From the NCBI GenBank assembly GCA_000827495.1, contig KN817559.1:225381-289380 (forward strand): a stretch of DNA of 64,000 nucleotides. Direction: 5' to 3'. The notes under the pieces were generated by a model. That model made no database searches. It had not been told where the DNA came from and worked only from the letters and a program-made list of their open reading frames with translations. The first letter of the stretch is position 1; every line of letters begins with the position of its first letter. The stretch comes from Hypholoma sublateritium FD-334 SS-4. Taxonomy: Eukaryota > Basidiomycota > Agaricomycetes > Agaricales > Strophariaceae. Made by a program: the position numbers and the translations under genes. This document shows, piece after piece, positions 1 to 11,591 of the stretch.

Positions 1-2073
1 GGCACAGTGTTTGCTTCTCTAGCAATCATTGCCTGCTGGGACTGGTAAGATAAAACAAATTGACACGAAAGGTTCTCCAAAATCCAACGCGCACGGTGAT
101 CAAGCGTGAGGCCATAAAGCCAGCTCTGAATCAGTCATCTACAAGCTTCCACCCAAAATACATGCCGGTCGAGTAAGACTGCGGCTTCATATTATATCTC
201 GGCGATATGTAGCAGTAACAGCAGTGGGTATAGAATTGATGCACTTTCGGCGTGTTGCTTGCTTTTCGAGGAATTAGAACATGCTTGTTATCTACATGGA
301 GAACGTAAGTTATTTTGGTAGTTCTATAGATAGCGCCAGTTACAATGTCGCGGTTGCGTGATCGGCGGAAGACTTTGACTCTCAGGTAAGAGTTATTTTA
401 TTTGAACAAAATCTATAAAAAAATCGTGTGCGAGTGGAAACAGGCGGAAACATTTAAGCTTATCTTGTTAGTGAGTTGATTTAGTAGATGTTTGAACCTA
501 TCGCGTTTGCTGCAACAATGCGCCAGCGAAAGCGATTTGTATTCTTCTGCGCTTCAGAGCTATTTGGCACGCGCCCACAACTTTTGGTAGTACCGTGCGG
601 GTATGAATACCGTGTGGGAGCATTGGGGAGATCATCTCTGTATAAATCGGTGATTTACAATGATGATAGTACTTCGCCTGCTCCTTCATGACCTAAGATA
701 TATTTGCAGTGAGTGTGTCGATTTTGGAACCAATATAACGAATGTCGGAAGAGTCTGACCCCCGTCGCTCAGCTCGTGAAAAGTAGGAGGGAAGGGAGTC
801 AACTGGGTAGAGTTAAAGCGATTACATTAACTCGGTGGTTTCGCTGCCACGGTTGGCCATACATAAAAGCTTGTACGATGTACCGCGGCAGGATGCCGCG
901 GCACCCAGCCGTCTAGAGTCACCGGTCACCCGTGGTACTAAATACTTAGTTGCGTAGTTGCGCGGCCCAACCTCGAAATCTTCCCGACTACCCGAATTTT
1001 GAGAATGCAGGTACTCTGGAGTTCGCTTCTATCAGTGTGTGCAAAATAACATGGTTCACAGCCCCAAAACACATATGGGTCACGACCGTACTCCCGTGCG
1101 GTATCGAACAGATGTGAACAAATTTTCTTTTATCTATTTTTTGAAAACATTCCGAATTAATATAAGATCTTCATACTAGAGGAAAGAACGGAGAGTCTAG
1201 AAAGATTGTAACCAATTTTTTCCTCGAGGAATCGGTATCCAAGTAGGCTGACTCGACGATTTCGACGGTGCCAAAGCTTTTAAGAGTTAGCTAAGGGTTA
1301 GCTATGTAAAACTATGACTCGGCTCTACTCCGGCTTTAGGTTGGTAAGATCAAGTAAGATTGTTAGCTGGAAAGTTCTGGAATCTCCGATAAACCAGGCA
1401 CTTTTATAATTTACCACTTTGTCGATGATTAATCCTACTTTAATCGAATTAAAAGGCAATAGGCAGAGATAGAGTCTCGTAGATATCTGTTGCAACATCC
1501 AAAGTCTAGCTGCATAGTACATAGCAATCAGGCGCTCAACCGGCTACAATGCCGATGGTAATCAGATTTGTGTGATATGATCACTCCGCCAATCGAAATC
1601 ATATCCGGATGGGTATCGGACAGAAACGGATGGCCTCCGCTGTGCACCACAGGACGGTTTCAATTTTATGCGACGCGTGGCTCCTGCGACTACGAACGAC
1701 TACGTCAAGAATCAAGATACCGAATCTCGTTCCTCCTGACCTGTATCTGTGATCAGCTTTTCATGAGTCATGCTTACTGATACAAGTTTTGCAAACACAC
1801 TCGATTGGGTTGCACTGGGTCCGCTACTAACGTTGTCGCGCGCGCGCAGTGTACTCCGACCTCATCTGGATCCGAACTCTGTGCAAAAAAATCTTTGTCA
1901 GGAACAGACAACGGAGGCGCCATTCGTGTTACTCCGAATGTGCCACAGAGGTAGCGAGGGCGAACAATGGTATTTAAATGAGATGGCGAAGAGCCTCTCG
2001 TCAGTATTTTCATTCTCTTTTTATCCCTACGTCGTTCAAGGACACTATTCACTCATCTAATATCCCTCATAAT
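1..2073. other. Intergenic, no gene supported
   Basis: About 2 kb with only short open frames on both strands. None has family features or a coherent splice structure. A TATA-like TATTTAAAT lies at 1971-1979, about 95 nt before the ATG of the downstream transcription-factor gene, and probably belongs to its promoter. Confidence 0.6.
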
Positions 2074-4027
2074 ATGGCTTCAGGTTCATCATCTAGGTCT
2101 GCGGATGAAAATTGGGGTACTCCTGGCTACCTTCCTCGGGGTGGCGCATGTGTCAGTTGTCGCCGTCGCAAAATGGTCAGTATTTCTCTGTTCATCGATT
2201 ATCACAGACCTAGCAACGAACTGTATTAATCACGACGATTTTTTAGAAATGCGACGGAAGGCATCCTGTCTGTACGCAATGCGACCGCGCAGGGCGAGCC
2301 GAAGATTGCGAATACACTGCCGGTCATGAACGTTCCACGGTGCAAATTCTAGAGGAAAACATAAGTCAATTAGAAGCAAGGATTCAAGAATTGCAAAATC
2401 CCAATGTCGTGCCTACTGCTGTAACACTCCATCAACCATACGGTGCGGAACCTTCGTCTAGCTCAAGTCATAATGCCTCAAATATGCGCCTTGCAGTCCA
2501 AGATCCCCCTGTTCAGATTGCAGAGGCTCTGTGCGTATTCCAGTGTCAACCTGTATTTCTCTTTCGGACTTACACACAATTATCAGGTTGGCAGTATTTT
2601 TCCCATACGCTACAGAGATTGGGTTCTTCCTTAACATTCCTCGTTTTCAAGCTTCGATGATGCAAGGATATCCTCCCGGGCATCCCTCTAGACCTGCCCC
2701 TGCACTGATATTTGCCGTCTACTTATGGTCTATCCGGCTCTCAGACGATCCGAGCGTAAAGAGTCGCGAATCAGCGTACTTATTTCGTGCCACGCAGGAC
2801 GCGGCTACTGCGCTATCAGGATCGCACCCGAGCAAAGTCATACATTCAATACAAGCAGAGGTACTTCTTGCCACATATTTCTTCGCTAACGGGCGATTCT
2901 TCGAAGGAAAACTCCACGTTTCTAACGCAGTGTCTACGACTCTTTCTTCGGGGATGCATAAGATTCGTTCCGCGGCTCCTGGCCAACAATCTACGAGGAA
3001 CAGAATATCGAGTCCCCGTGACCCAGTGGAAGAGGGCGAACGTATCATCTGCGCGTGGACGGTGCTTACTTTGGACAAGATGTGGGCAACGGCGCTTGAG
3101 CATACCCCGAACTTCGAGGACTCGACACATGTGCTGGGCACCCAGGTCGACACTCCGTGGCCACTGGAGATGGAAGATTTTGAACAGGCTTGTCATTTCT
3201 ATCCTAGTTATATCTACACTACTGACATGCTTTCCCATTTACAGGGCCGTCTACCGCAGCATGTGCGCACAGCCCATACCATACAGAATTTCTTCTCGGG
3301 AGCGCCGACACCCGACGCGGGCCTCTCCAGCCGCGCATTCGAGTCCAAAGCAGCTATACTCTGGAACAGCGCTACCATATTTGCACGCAAGTGCAGCGGA
3401 AGTCCGTTCTTTGCTTTCACGGATACTTATTCATTTTTATCTGATATACAACCCTCCTTCGAAATTTCAGATACTACAGCACAGCTGGCACTCCCGCCAC
3501 TGATCGAAGAGTTCACTTCCCTTTCCGCACTAATAGACAAAGTTACAGATCAGCTGCCCTCGACGGGGTTACAGATGATTGCGGGTCTTCATAACTTAGA
3601 GAAGGCGCGCCGTCTGGCTGTAGGGTATACTATCTTGAAAATGGCCTCGATAGCACTACATGCCCCTTTTGCGTTCGTTGGACGGAACGAATCGTCCAGA
3701 CAGACGCGGGAGAGTTGTGCACGGGAGATCCTCGAAGTCGTTGTTGTTCTCAGAGGGAGGGGTATACACCATCTCAACCCTATCATCGGGGTAAGCATTT
3801 CACACTTTGTGATACCAAGGAGGTGCTGACGAATTTTGCGAATTCAGTCAGCGTGGGTGGAGGCTGCTCAAATCCTATTCAACGAAATCACGAATGCCCG
3901 AGCGCTACGTATGTCTGGAGCATACAGCAGCACTGATGAAAGGGCTATTTTGGATTTAATCCAGCGTGCCACCGGCGCCATGGCAGATTTCGCGCTTAAC
4001 ATTCCCTTGACCAGTACGCAGATCTGA
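2074..4027 (+). CDS. Zn2Cys6 fungal transcription factor with fungal_trans middle region
   Basis: Predicted 589-aa nuclear regulator, four exons: 2074-2175, 2247-2530, 2587-3790, 3848-4027. Splicing exon 1 to exon 2 rebuilds a complete C6 binuclear zinc cluster with Cys at residues 26, 29, 36, 43, 46 and 55 (spacing 2-6-6-2-8). The first intron falls inside the cluster, as is common in this family. A short coiled-coil/dimerisation stretch rich in Leu, Ile and Glu follows (around LEENISQLEARIQELQ). The long third exon carries a helical middle homology region beginning near GFFLNIPRF, typical of agaricomycete members. All introns are GT-AG and keep frame. Target genes cannot be inferred. The start is the first ATG ahead of the cluster, about 95 nt after a TATA-like box. 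It stands alone, without a pathway cluster. Confidence 0.9.
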
Positions 4028-6075
4028 TGATTTCGCTCCTTTTGGCTATTAATACTCTTGTTTAGGCTTTCAAGTTAACAAGATCGAAGAGACTTATGGA
4101 GCTCTTACTCGCTAACTGCCTCAGGCATACTTCTCCGGCAATCTCCATAGATATAATTACCTTACATTCCAATACGTGTAGCCAGGGGCACATTTCAAAG
4201 TTTCCACTTCTACTTCCACATTGTATCAAACACGGCATGCTGATTTCTAGAATATATCCAGCTCGTCACCAGTAAATCTTAATTACATATTTCTTCACTT
4301 TATATTAACTGTCCAAGATTTGTTTACTACTAATTTCCCTATCCATTCTATCATCTACTAATTTACGGTCCTTGTCTACTAGTTGCGAATAGAAATTTTA
4401 TTTATTATTTTATTCAACTACCGGAGTGCATTCATTCGTTTGATTTTCAATCGACGATTTATTTGGCATCGAAAAGAATTTTGTCATTTATTTGTTGCGA
4501 CGAGGTGCAATATTTGATATTATGGCTTCGCATTGGTCAGAATTTCCGAATATCCATATGAAATTTAGTTGTAATTCAACTCAAATAAATGAGTGCGAAG
4601 ACAAGACATGCAAATTTATATGCCAGTCTTAGTATACTCTGGTGAGGACTACAAAAACTGTGTTTTTATATCATTAATAATTACGCACTCAGGCGCTAGT
4701 AATTAAATATAATTAAATATAAATAATAAATAATGAATATTTACACCGTTGGCAAAAATCTTCCCGCCGATCCTACTTACACTTACTCCAGAACAGCCAC
4801 ACAGTAATCTGTCCCATGGATATCTCATTCCTAGAAACTAGTCCTGGCACGGTAAAACATCCGCTCAGTCCCGACGCTTGCTCCTCCTTGCGACGAGTAC
4901 GGTATAAGTAGATGGTTGTCGGAGACACGGGGCTCGTCGGTCAGGCCTCAGGCCTCAGGCTCGGTCCGTTTGTATTTCCCTTGTTTTTGCCACTTGGGGA
5001 CGGACCTGCCGTCGGGCGCCTATTACGAAGAGGGCATCTGTAAGTACCGCTTCCCTTTCCGCTTTTCGACTGAATGCGAGCCTGGCTCTCTCAGGGCATA
5101 TAGGTGGCATTGGCCCTTGGCTAGAGGTGCTCGGCGGACTGCCGAGTTCCATACGCGTATGTACGGCTATATACGGTTGGCTAGCCTTTCATAAAGTTCA
5201 ACGAATGTCCGTTGTAAATCCACAAGTCTTAGGAAGTAGGCTCGCCAGGGAGCCCTGGTTTCGGAATACATTGTTATCTCAAGATTCTGTACTACATGAC
5301 GTTATTGCGCGCTCATGACCATAAGGTACATATTATTGACATACTACCGACCGACTACTCTGGCATGTACTGGATTCAGATACAAGTATGAAAACCAAAT
5401 TGTGCGCAGTCGCGGTGCTGCTTTCAATCCGCTGTTGATTGATGCTTGCCTCAACTGCCATGATCAGCAGCTTCGAAGAGTGAAAAAGCACCAGGAATCC
5501 CCTGCTACGACTCACCAGGGTAACCTACACCATCATCAACGGCTCTTTCCGCAACTAGTTTAGATAGAAAGCGCCTGAATTAACATACTAAGTATCAAGG
5601 ATCGTAGTTTGATACCGTTTCCCAATCAATTTATCACACCGCCCGGGCACCCGGCTATGCTAACTGTTAGGTTAATAGAATTAGATACCTGCCAGATTGG
5701 CACTCATGCAATGGACCCATAATTTTGGGGTTGGGGCCGAGAGTAGGCGAGAGTGCCTTCTCCGAGAGGAAAGGAAAAAGCGTTGGCACACGATAATTTG
5801 ATTATAACATACGAAATGCGAACACCCGCAGCCGATTCACATGTTTCTAATTGCAGTGCACGCTATTTATAGCCAAAGGAAATCAATGATCAATCGTACA
5901 TACTTGGTACACTTACATTTCGAGCTAACTGGATACTCAACTATTTGTATCTAAGCCCACTGGTTTGAATAAGAATGTACAGTTTTAGAAAACAAGAGCA
6001 ACGATGTCCGCCGATGATCCAGAGAGCAACAACGTGCGAGGCGAAGTGAAAATAAAGATCCTAGTATAAAAAAAA
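4028..6075. other. Intergenic, AT-rich, no gene supported
   Basis: About 2 kb between the zinc-cluster factor and the 3' end of thymidylate synthase. It is clearly AT-rich between 4300 and 4760, with repeated short TAAAT runs near 4700-4740. Only short spurious open frames are present and no family was recognised. Confidence 0.55.
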
Positions 6076-7058
6076 CTACACGCTCATCTTCATGGCGATG
6101 CTGGGGTGCGGGGCATATCCCTCCACAACGAAGTCGGAATAGACGAAGTCTTCGATATCGTTGATATCTTCGCGAGCCCATCTGAGTTTCGGGAATGGCT
6201 TCGGTTCTCTAGCGAGTTGCACCTGTAACGCCTCGACATGGTCTCGGTAAACATGCGCATCGCCGAGCTGGATAATCAGCTCGTGAGCTTCCGTGCCCGT
6301 AACGTGAGCGATCATGTGGGTGAGAAGCGCATACGACGCAATGTTGAAGGGGATACCGAGACCAAGGTCGGCAGAGCGCTGATACATCAAGCAGGAAAGC
6401 CGAGGCTTCTGCGTTGTATTCGACGGAGAAGGGAGTTGCACGTAGAATTGGCACATCATATGGCACGGAGGAAGCGCCATTAAGGGTATGTCTTCATATC
6501 AATGAGCACAACGCAAATTTTCGGGTTACATTACGAGATGCGCATACCTTTGGGGTTCCATGCGCTGAGAATGATTCGCCGGTCTGTAGGGTTCTCCTTG
6601 ATCTTCTTGATACATTCCCGTAACTGATCGACTCCCTGGCCCGTGTAGTCTGTCTCACAGTCAACATATTCAGCGCCAAAGTGTCTCCACTGAAACCCGT
6701 ACACCGGCCCTAGATCGCCCTCGCGTCGATGGCCTAGTCCGCGACTCTCCAGGAACTCTTTTGAACCGTTCCCGTCCCAAATCTTTACGCCTTTCTTCGT
6801 CAATAACGTGGAGTCGGTACACCCGTGTATAAACCACAGAAGTTCCTCGGCAATTCCACGCATGAAAGTTCGTTTCGTCGTCAGAAGTGGGAGGGTCATA
6901 TCGGCAAGAGAGAAGCGTAGATTCTGGGGCGCGAAGACGGCAATGGTACCAGTGCCCGTGCGGTCTGGGCGTGAATCTCCAGTGTCCAACACTCTACGAA
7001 TGAGGTTGAGATATTGATATTCATCGTGTTCCGGCGTTGCAGGTATCGAGACGGTCAT
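6076..7058 (-). CDS. Thymidylate synthase
   Basis: Converts dUMP to dTMP using methylene-tetrahydrofolate in the nucleotide pathway. Predicted 308 aa, close to the usual length of fungal orthologues. Two exons, 7058-6548 and 6491-6076, with a 56-nt intron (6492-6547). Splicing gives the conserved [14 protein letters not shown] segment with the catalytic Cys in PPCH. Other family signatures are the N-terminal RTGTG phosphate-binding Arg loop, the LLTTKR and EELLWFIHG segments, [32 protein letters not shown] and a terminal MKMSV-type motif. All key residues are present and the gene looks intact. It diverges from a BTB gene, with 171 bp between the two start codons. Confidence 0.97.
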
Positions 7059-7229
7059 GATGGTTGTGGTGAGAACTAGGTAAGTGGACCGTTGAAGGAA
7101 TCGCGAGTAGTCACACCCCGTGATGTGACAATCTCATGTTTGGCTGCCGCGCTGGTTACTAATTTTACTATTATGTTGTATTTCAAATGCTTGCGTTGTC
7201 TTCCACTGTCCGTCGCGTCCTGTTGAACC
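7059..7229. promoter_or_regulatory. Shared promoter of thymidylate synthase and BTB gene 1
   Basis: Only 171 bp separate the divergent ATGs at 7058 (minus) and 7230 (plus). A 25-bp element at 7099-7123 (AATCGCGAGTAGTCACA then CCCCGTGA) recurs upstream of the second BTB gene at 9143-9167 with 3 mismatches. Confidence 0.6.
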
Positions 7230-8528
7230 ATGCCTACTCCCAGAATTCGAATGAAGTCTTGTAAGCCTACTATTTCAATTCAGTAGTTATACCCCAGACA
7301 TGTAAATACCGTTCAGGTGCATCAGAAACTCCAGTGGACACGACGACCTCTCAATGTCATACTACCACGTCGCCCTCAGCGGGAATCAAACGAAAGGTGG
7401 AAGAGGACTTTGAGACAAGCATCCCTCCACCGTCCAAGTCCCAGAAAACTTTCACGAAGAGCGAAACACACTGGAATTTGGATGGAAGTCTTCTTCTGCA
7501 AATCGGAAACACGCGCTTCAAGGTCCATAGAAGCCGCCTGACGTCCGAGTCGCCCTGGTTTTCTGCTTTAATAGACCAGAGAAACGGCATATTTCCCGAA
7601 GATACGTACGAAGATCAAGCAGAAATTGATCAGGTTTTATCGACCGTTGAAAATGTGGACGGAGTCGATCTATTCTTCTTGGATATAGAGTGCTCTGATT
7701 TCCCCGACGCAGAAGCTTTTTCCGTGCTCCTAACGGCGATGAACCGGGGAATGTGAGTGCCAACAAATTCCTTATGATAATACGCTCTCTAACAGACGTT
7801 TCTATAGCAATTTTGTGTACGACCCACCAAAACGCGAGGAGATCGTTCTCCTCTACAGAGCGGCCTCATTCTACCAAATGGAAATATACCAGACCTTTTG
7901 CGAAAGGTACTTCTTGAACAGTTTCCCCGACACTGGCCAAATGCTACCTCTATCGCCTTCCATCGACCTCGCTGTACAGGGAATTCTTCTGGGCCGCGAA
8001 TACTCTACCCTTTCCCCTATTCTTAGACCTGCGTTCTACGATCTAGCCAGAGCACCGCTTTTCGATTACGAGCCTAAGCCTACGCGCAGGCACATTGAGA
8101 CGAACGCGGGCCCAGGATTGGATCCCCTGGAGTCTGCAACGACGTCCCGTCCGGCCAATACCAACGATATCGTACAGGGAGAAAAGCACCACCCGCTGGC
8201 ACGACTACCATCTCGCGACTTGATCGCGCTTCTCGATCTCCAGAAACGTTTGTCGCTCACATGGGACAGCATCTTCGACGCTATGAATTATATCTGCAGA
8301 ACCGATAGATGCCGTTCAACGCATTGCGCAAAGGTCCAGCCTATCAAAACGGAATGTCCCTATGACCCTATTCTAGGGATACAGCACATACTTGATCGTA
8401 CGGCGTTTACGAAGTCCTATTGCGAGGAAGCCGCGAAGGAGGTCAAGCGCCTGCTAAAAGTAGAACGGGATGGAATTTGGGACGATATCAAAGATTGGTT
8501 GGGAATCTCAGATGGCGACAATATATAG
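7230..8528 (+). CDS. BTB/POZ domain protein 1
   Basis: Predicted 395 aa, exons 7230-7260, 7317-7752 and 7808-8528. The N-terminus is low complexity with a basic patch (IKRKVEED). The BTB/POZ fold starts near HWNLDGSLLLQIGNTRFKVH with the typical hydrophobic strand and the SPWFSALI helix, and the rest is an uncharacterised agaricomycete C-terminal region. BTB domains mediate dimerisation and often recruit Cullin-3 ubiquitin ligases; this protein's partner is unknown. The start was chosen because the short first exon (MPTPRIRMKS) splices in frame through a GTAAGC donor; the other candidate near 7334 is a GTG. The BTB protein at 9406 is a paralogue with the same position and phase of the BTB-internal intron. 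Confidence 0.85.
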
Positions 8529-9405
8529 GTATTTTCCAACTCCAGAATGCTACCATTATGTTTAATCACATCTTGTTGAGAATCCGATTGTTCGGATTTT
8601 AGTGATGATCCCTTGTCCACTAGTAAGTATCTGGGTGAATTATTAGTTTAAAAATTGGACAGAAATACAAATAACGAAATTTGTGATATATCGTAGGCTC
8701 ACCGAATGGAATCGCGAGACTTTATTTCTGGATTCCCGAAAACCTGACGTCATCTTCGAGCGCTAATTTGATGAACTCGAGTAATGAGGTCGATCCCTAT
8801 GATTGGTAGCTTATGTTTCATGGGAGATCATACAATCCTATGTAAAGTTGACGCTCGCCTGGTGTAGGGCGGTATGTATCTACATATTGTTCACCATCTC
8901 CGCTCGGTTGCTCCGGGTCCTTGTATCTACATGATCGGAATTTATCCTACTTACTGATGGGGCACGCTTGGGGCACACGCTACTATTACTTATTTAATTA
9001 AGCGTTTGGGAAAAATTTACATTCAAGTTTTATGCGTCCACAATAGAATGCATTACAAGTCAATCCCGTGTACTACAATACCTATTTTAAGTATGCCCTA
9101 GCGCTGAGGCACTTGGGGCCTGGGGCCTGGGCGTCAAATCCAAATCGCGGGTAGTCACATCACGTGAGCGTGAAGGTCTCTTAATTAAAATTTCCCCGAT
9201 TCACGCCCTCATCACACTCACTGCCTTGTATTTTGGTTCCCTCGGAGATTAGCTCTTACTCTCTTTCCGAAAAAAAAAGCGTCTTATTCTGACGTTGGAA
9301 ACCCTGCTGTATTATTAACAGTCGAACTGTATTTTCGCCAGCTGGAATCTCCAACTGAGAAATTCCCCACACCCGAGAACTTGAAGATCCAGCTCCCCTT
9401 GAAGA
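8529..9405. promoter_or_regulatory. Spacer and promoter of BTB gene 2
   Basis: 877 bp without a coding feature. It holds the second copy of the BTB upstream element at 9143-9167, which ends in a CACGTG palindrome (9161-9166), and a short GGGGCCT tandem near 9115-9130. Confidence 0.5.
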
Positions 9406-10548
9406 ATGAATTCTCAGCCTTCCGTTGGAGATAAACGAAAAATGGACGGCGGGCCTGAAGAAAATGCACCGCAGGCCTCTAAGGCCCCCAAAACCTTCAT
9501 AAAACACGAAACGCACTGGGCCGCGGACGGTAGTCTGCTCCTGCAGATAGGCGATACGCGCTTCAAGGTCCTCAAGAGTCGCCTCGTATCTGAATCGACC
9601 TGGTTTGCTGCGCTCATCGAACAACGAAGCGGGATCGTCCCTGCGGAACCGTTCCCGGATCAAGATGAAATTGACCGTGTTTTGGCGACGGTCGAGGAAG
9701 TGGACGGGTTGGATTTGTTTTATCTGGACGTGGACAACTACCCGAACCACTTGGAATCCTTTTCTTTGCTCTTGACGTCGATGTCCAATGCAATGTGCGC
9801 CCCATATACCGTCACTTCATAGCAGGAGCACTTCCTGACATGGGCCGCACTCAGCGACTACATCTATTCTCCGCCCAAGCTTGCGGACACCGTCCTCCTG
9901 TTGGAGGCTGCTGATTTTTATCGGGCCCAGCGTTACGTGGACTTCTGCATCACGTATATCGTGGGCCTTCTCCCCGATCGGATGCCGGGAGGCGATCCGG
10001 CCAACCGCGCTCTGCTTGTGAAGGGAGTGAAGTTAGCACGCAGATATCCTGGCCTCTCCCTGATCCTCAGGCCTGCCTTTTATGACCTCGCAAGGTTGTG
10101 GCCTGCCGACGACGACGACGACGACGATGACGGCCAATACGATGACCTCAGTGTCGCCGACGACGACGATGCCACGGTGAACGGCGATGCCAAGAGAGCC
10201 TCCGCCCTGGAGAAGCTCGAGAGCAGCGACCTGGTCCTCTTGCTTGATATTCAGAAGCGCCTCGTCTTCGCCTGGAACGATATTGTCGACATCATGGAAT
10301 ACAAGTGCGAGAGCGCGCTGTGCCACAAACACCACGTAGGCAGGATACACCACATACGGCGTGCGATGGCCTTCGACCCCATCCGCGGGATACACATGAT
10401 ACTCGCCAGCCCCCCCGTATTCGCCAAGGGTCACTACTGCGCCGAGTCGACACCAAAGATCAGAGAAATGCTGCGCAAGGAGCGGAATAGGATTTGGAAG
10501 GACATTCATCTCTGGGTGGGATATCCAGGGGACGACGATATGCCTTAG
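9406..10548 (+). CDS. BTB/POZ domain protein 2 (paralogue of protein 1)
   Basis: Predicted 360 aa, exons 9406-9794 and 9855-10548. The 60-nt intron (9795-9854, GTGCGC to CTCAG) removes an in-frame TAG. It restores a junction, SNAIDYIYSPPK, that lines up with MNRGINFVYDPPK in the neighbouring BTB gene at the same intron phase. The BTB fold begins near HWAADGSLLLQIGDTRFKV. Compared with its neighbour it lacks the short 5' exon and has gained an Asp-rich tract (eight Asp in a row, near genomic 10110-10135, followed by further acidic clusters) in the C-terminal part. Conserved positions around ALEKLESSDLVLLLDIQKRL match the paralogue. The function is unknown; a scaffold or adaptor role is inferred only from the BTB domain. 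Confidence 0.87.
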
Positions 10549-10649
10549 GCTCAACAAAGTACCGTCCGAAATAGTACGTTCCATAAAAATTTCAACTCGT
10601 GACTGGACAAATTCGGCTGAAGAAATGTATGAGAGCTTCTGCGACTCAC

Positions 10650-11591
10650 TCAGTGAGAAAAGACGCTGAGATCGAATTGACCGGAGGCCGACACGTCTGT
10701 GTATTGGTGGCCTACGGCTGTAGTCCACCTTCAAGAAATCCGAGTCAGTACCAGAACCAATCATGGGCTGGCCGAGACACCACTCACCCGCCGAACGGTG
10801 TGCCCAGGGTAAGCGTCTGCATGGAACGGCATAAAGGCCGGTGAGCATCCGGCGTTCGGGTGGACAAAGAAACATCGCACCTCGACATTATTGAAGGTGG
10901 CAAACCAAAGCGGTGCGGCGCTGTCGAGCACGAAGCTCGTCGACCCGAAGAGGGTTCCCCATTCCTGGAGTCGAGTAAGTGTTGATGAATTTGGGGTGCA
11001 TGCTGCCGATGATAATACGTACCCCAGGCGTGCTGTAGATGCCGAAGTTGAATCCCGTCGCTTTCATGGCGGCAATAAGGGATTGAGCCTGGGCTTGGTT
11101 TCCTGCGGTGCCGTAGTTCCACTGCATTCACGACGACATTCAGATTAGCCGCTCTGCCTTCACTTCCTGATAACTGGGGGATGGAAGACGCGACCCACGT
11201 TGTTGCAGACGGGGTCCTGCTCAAGGTCAATCCAGATCGTCCCGATGTCCATCGAGTGCGCGCTGAACGTCGCCCCGAGCTCTGCAAGCTGCGTCGCGTA
11301 GGATTTGCACGAGTTGCCCGAGCCGTTGCAGGGGAACCAGTACGTATCGATGTTGGTGATGCCCGCGGCGCGTGCATTGTTGTATGACAAGACGAAGTTA
11401 GGGTCGACTTCGCCCCCAAGGCCGCATGCCTCCTCGAATCCGCGGATGATGGCCTTGGTAAAGCCCTCGCCTAGTGCTTTGGAGTACGTTGCAGTAGAGA
11501 CCAGCGTCGAGGAGTCCACCGCGGACACGAGTGCATACGAGGAGGCCGCAAGGGCCGGGAGGAGGGCGAGCTTCTTCATGAAATGAAGCAT
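10650..11591 (-). CDS. Secreted GH25-like lysozyme/muramidase
   Basis: Predicted 227 aa, five exons: 11591-11199, 11121-11023, 10964-10881, 10816-10788, 10728-10650. The first 20-25 residues form a signal peptide (KKLALLPALAASSYA), so the protein is likely extracellular. The mature region begins with VDSS and carries WIDLEQDP; acidic residues at these places match the GH25 catalytic Asp/Glu arrangement. It resembles the nematode/amoeba LYS branch of GH25 more than the Chalaropsis type, judging from IIRGFEE and NIDTYWFPC. The C-terminal exons rebuild TLTLGTPFGGWT and QYTDVSASGQFDLSVF, the expected closing strand. A second in-frame ATG at 11579 could be the true start. The gene ends 101 bp from the convergent BTB gene. 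A bacteriolytic or cell-wall role is inferred from the family. Confidence 0.82.

Noticed and set aside
9795..9822. A 28-nt intron ending at the TAG in BTB gene 2
   Set aside because: Too short and out of frame. The 60-nt intron ending at 9854 restores frame and matches the paralogue.
10033..10875. 280-codon minus-strand open frame
   Set aside because: Antisense to the second BTB gene and the lysozyme 3' end. It is low complexity (Val runs complementary to the Asp tract) and not a protein family.
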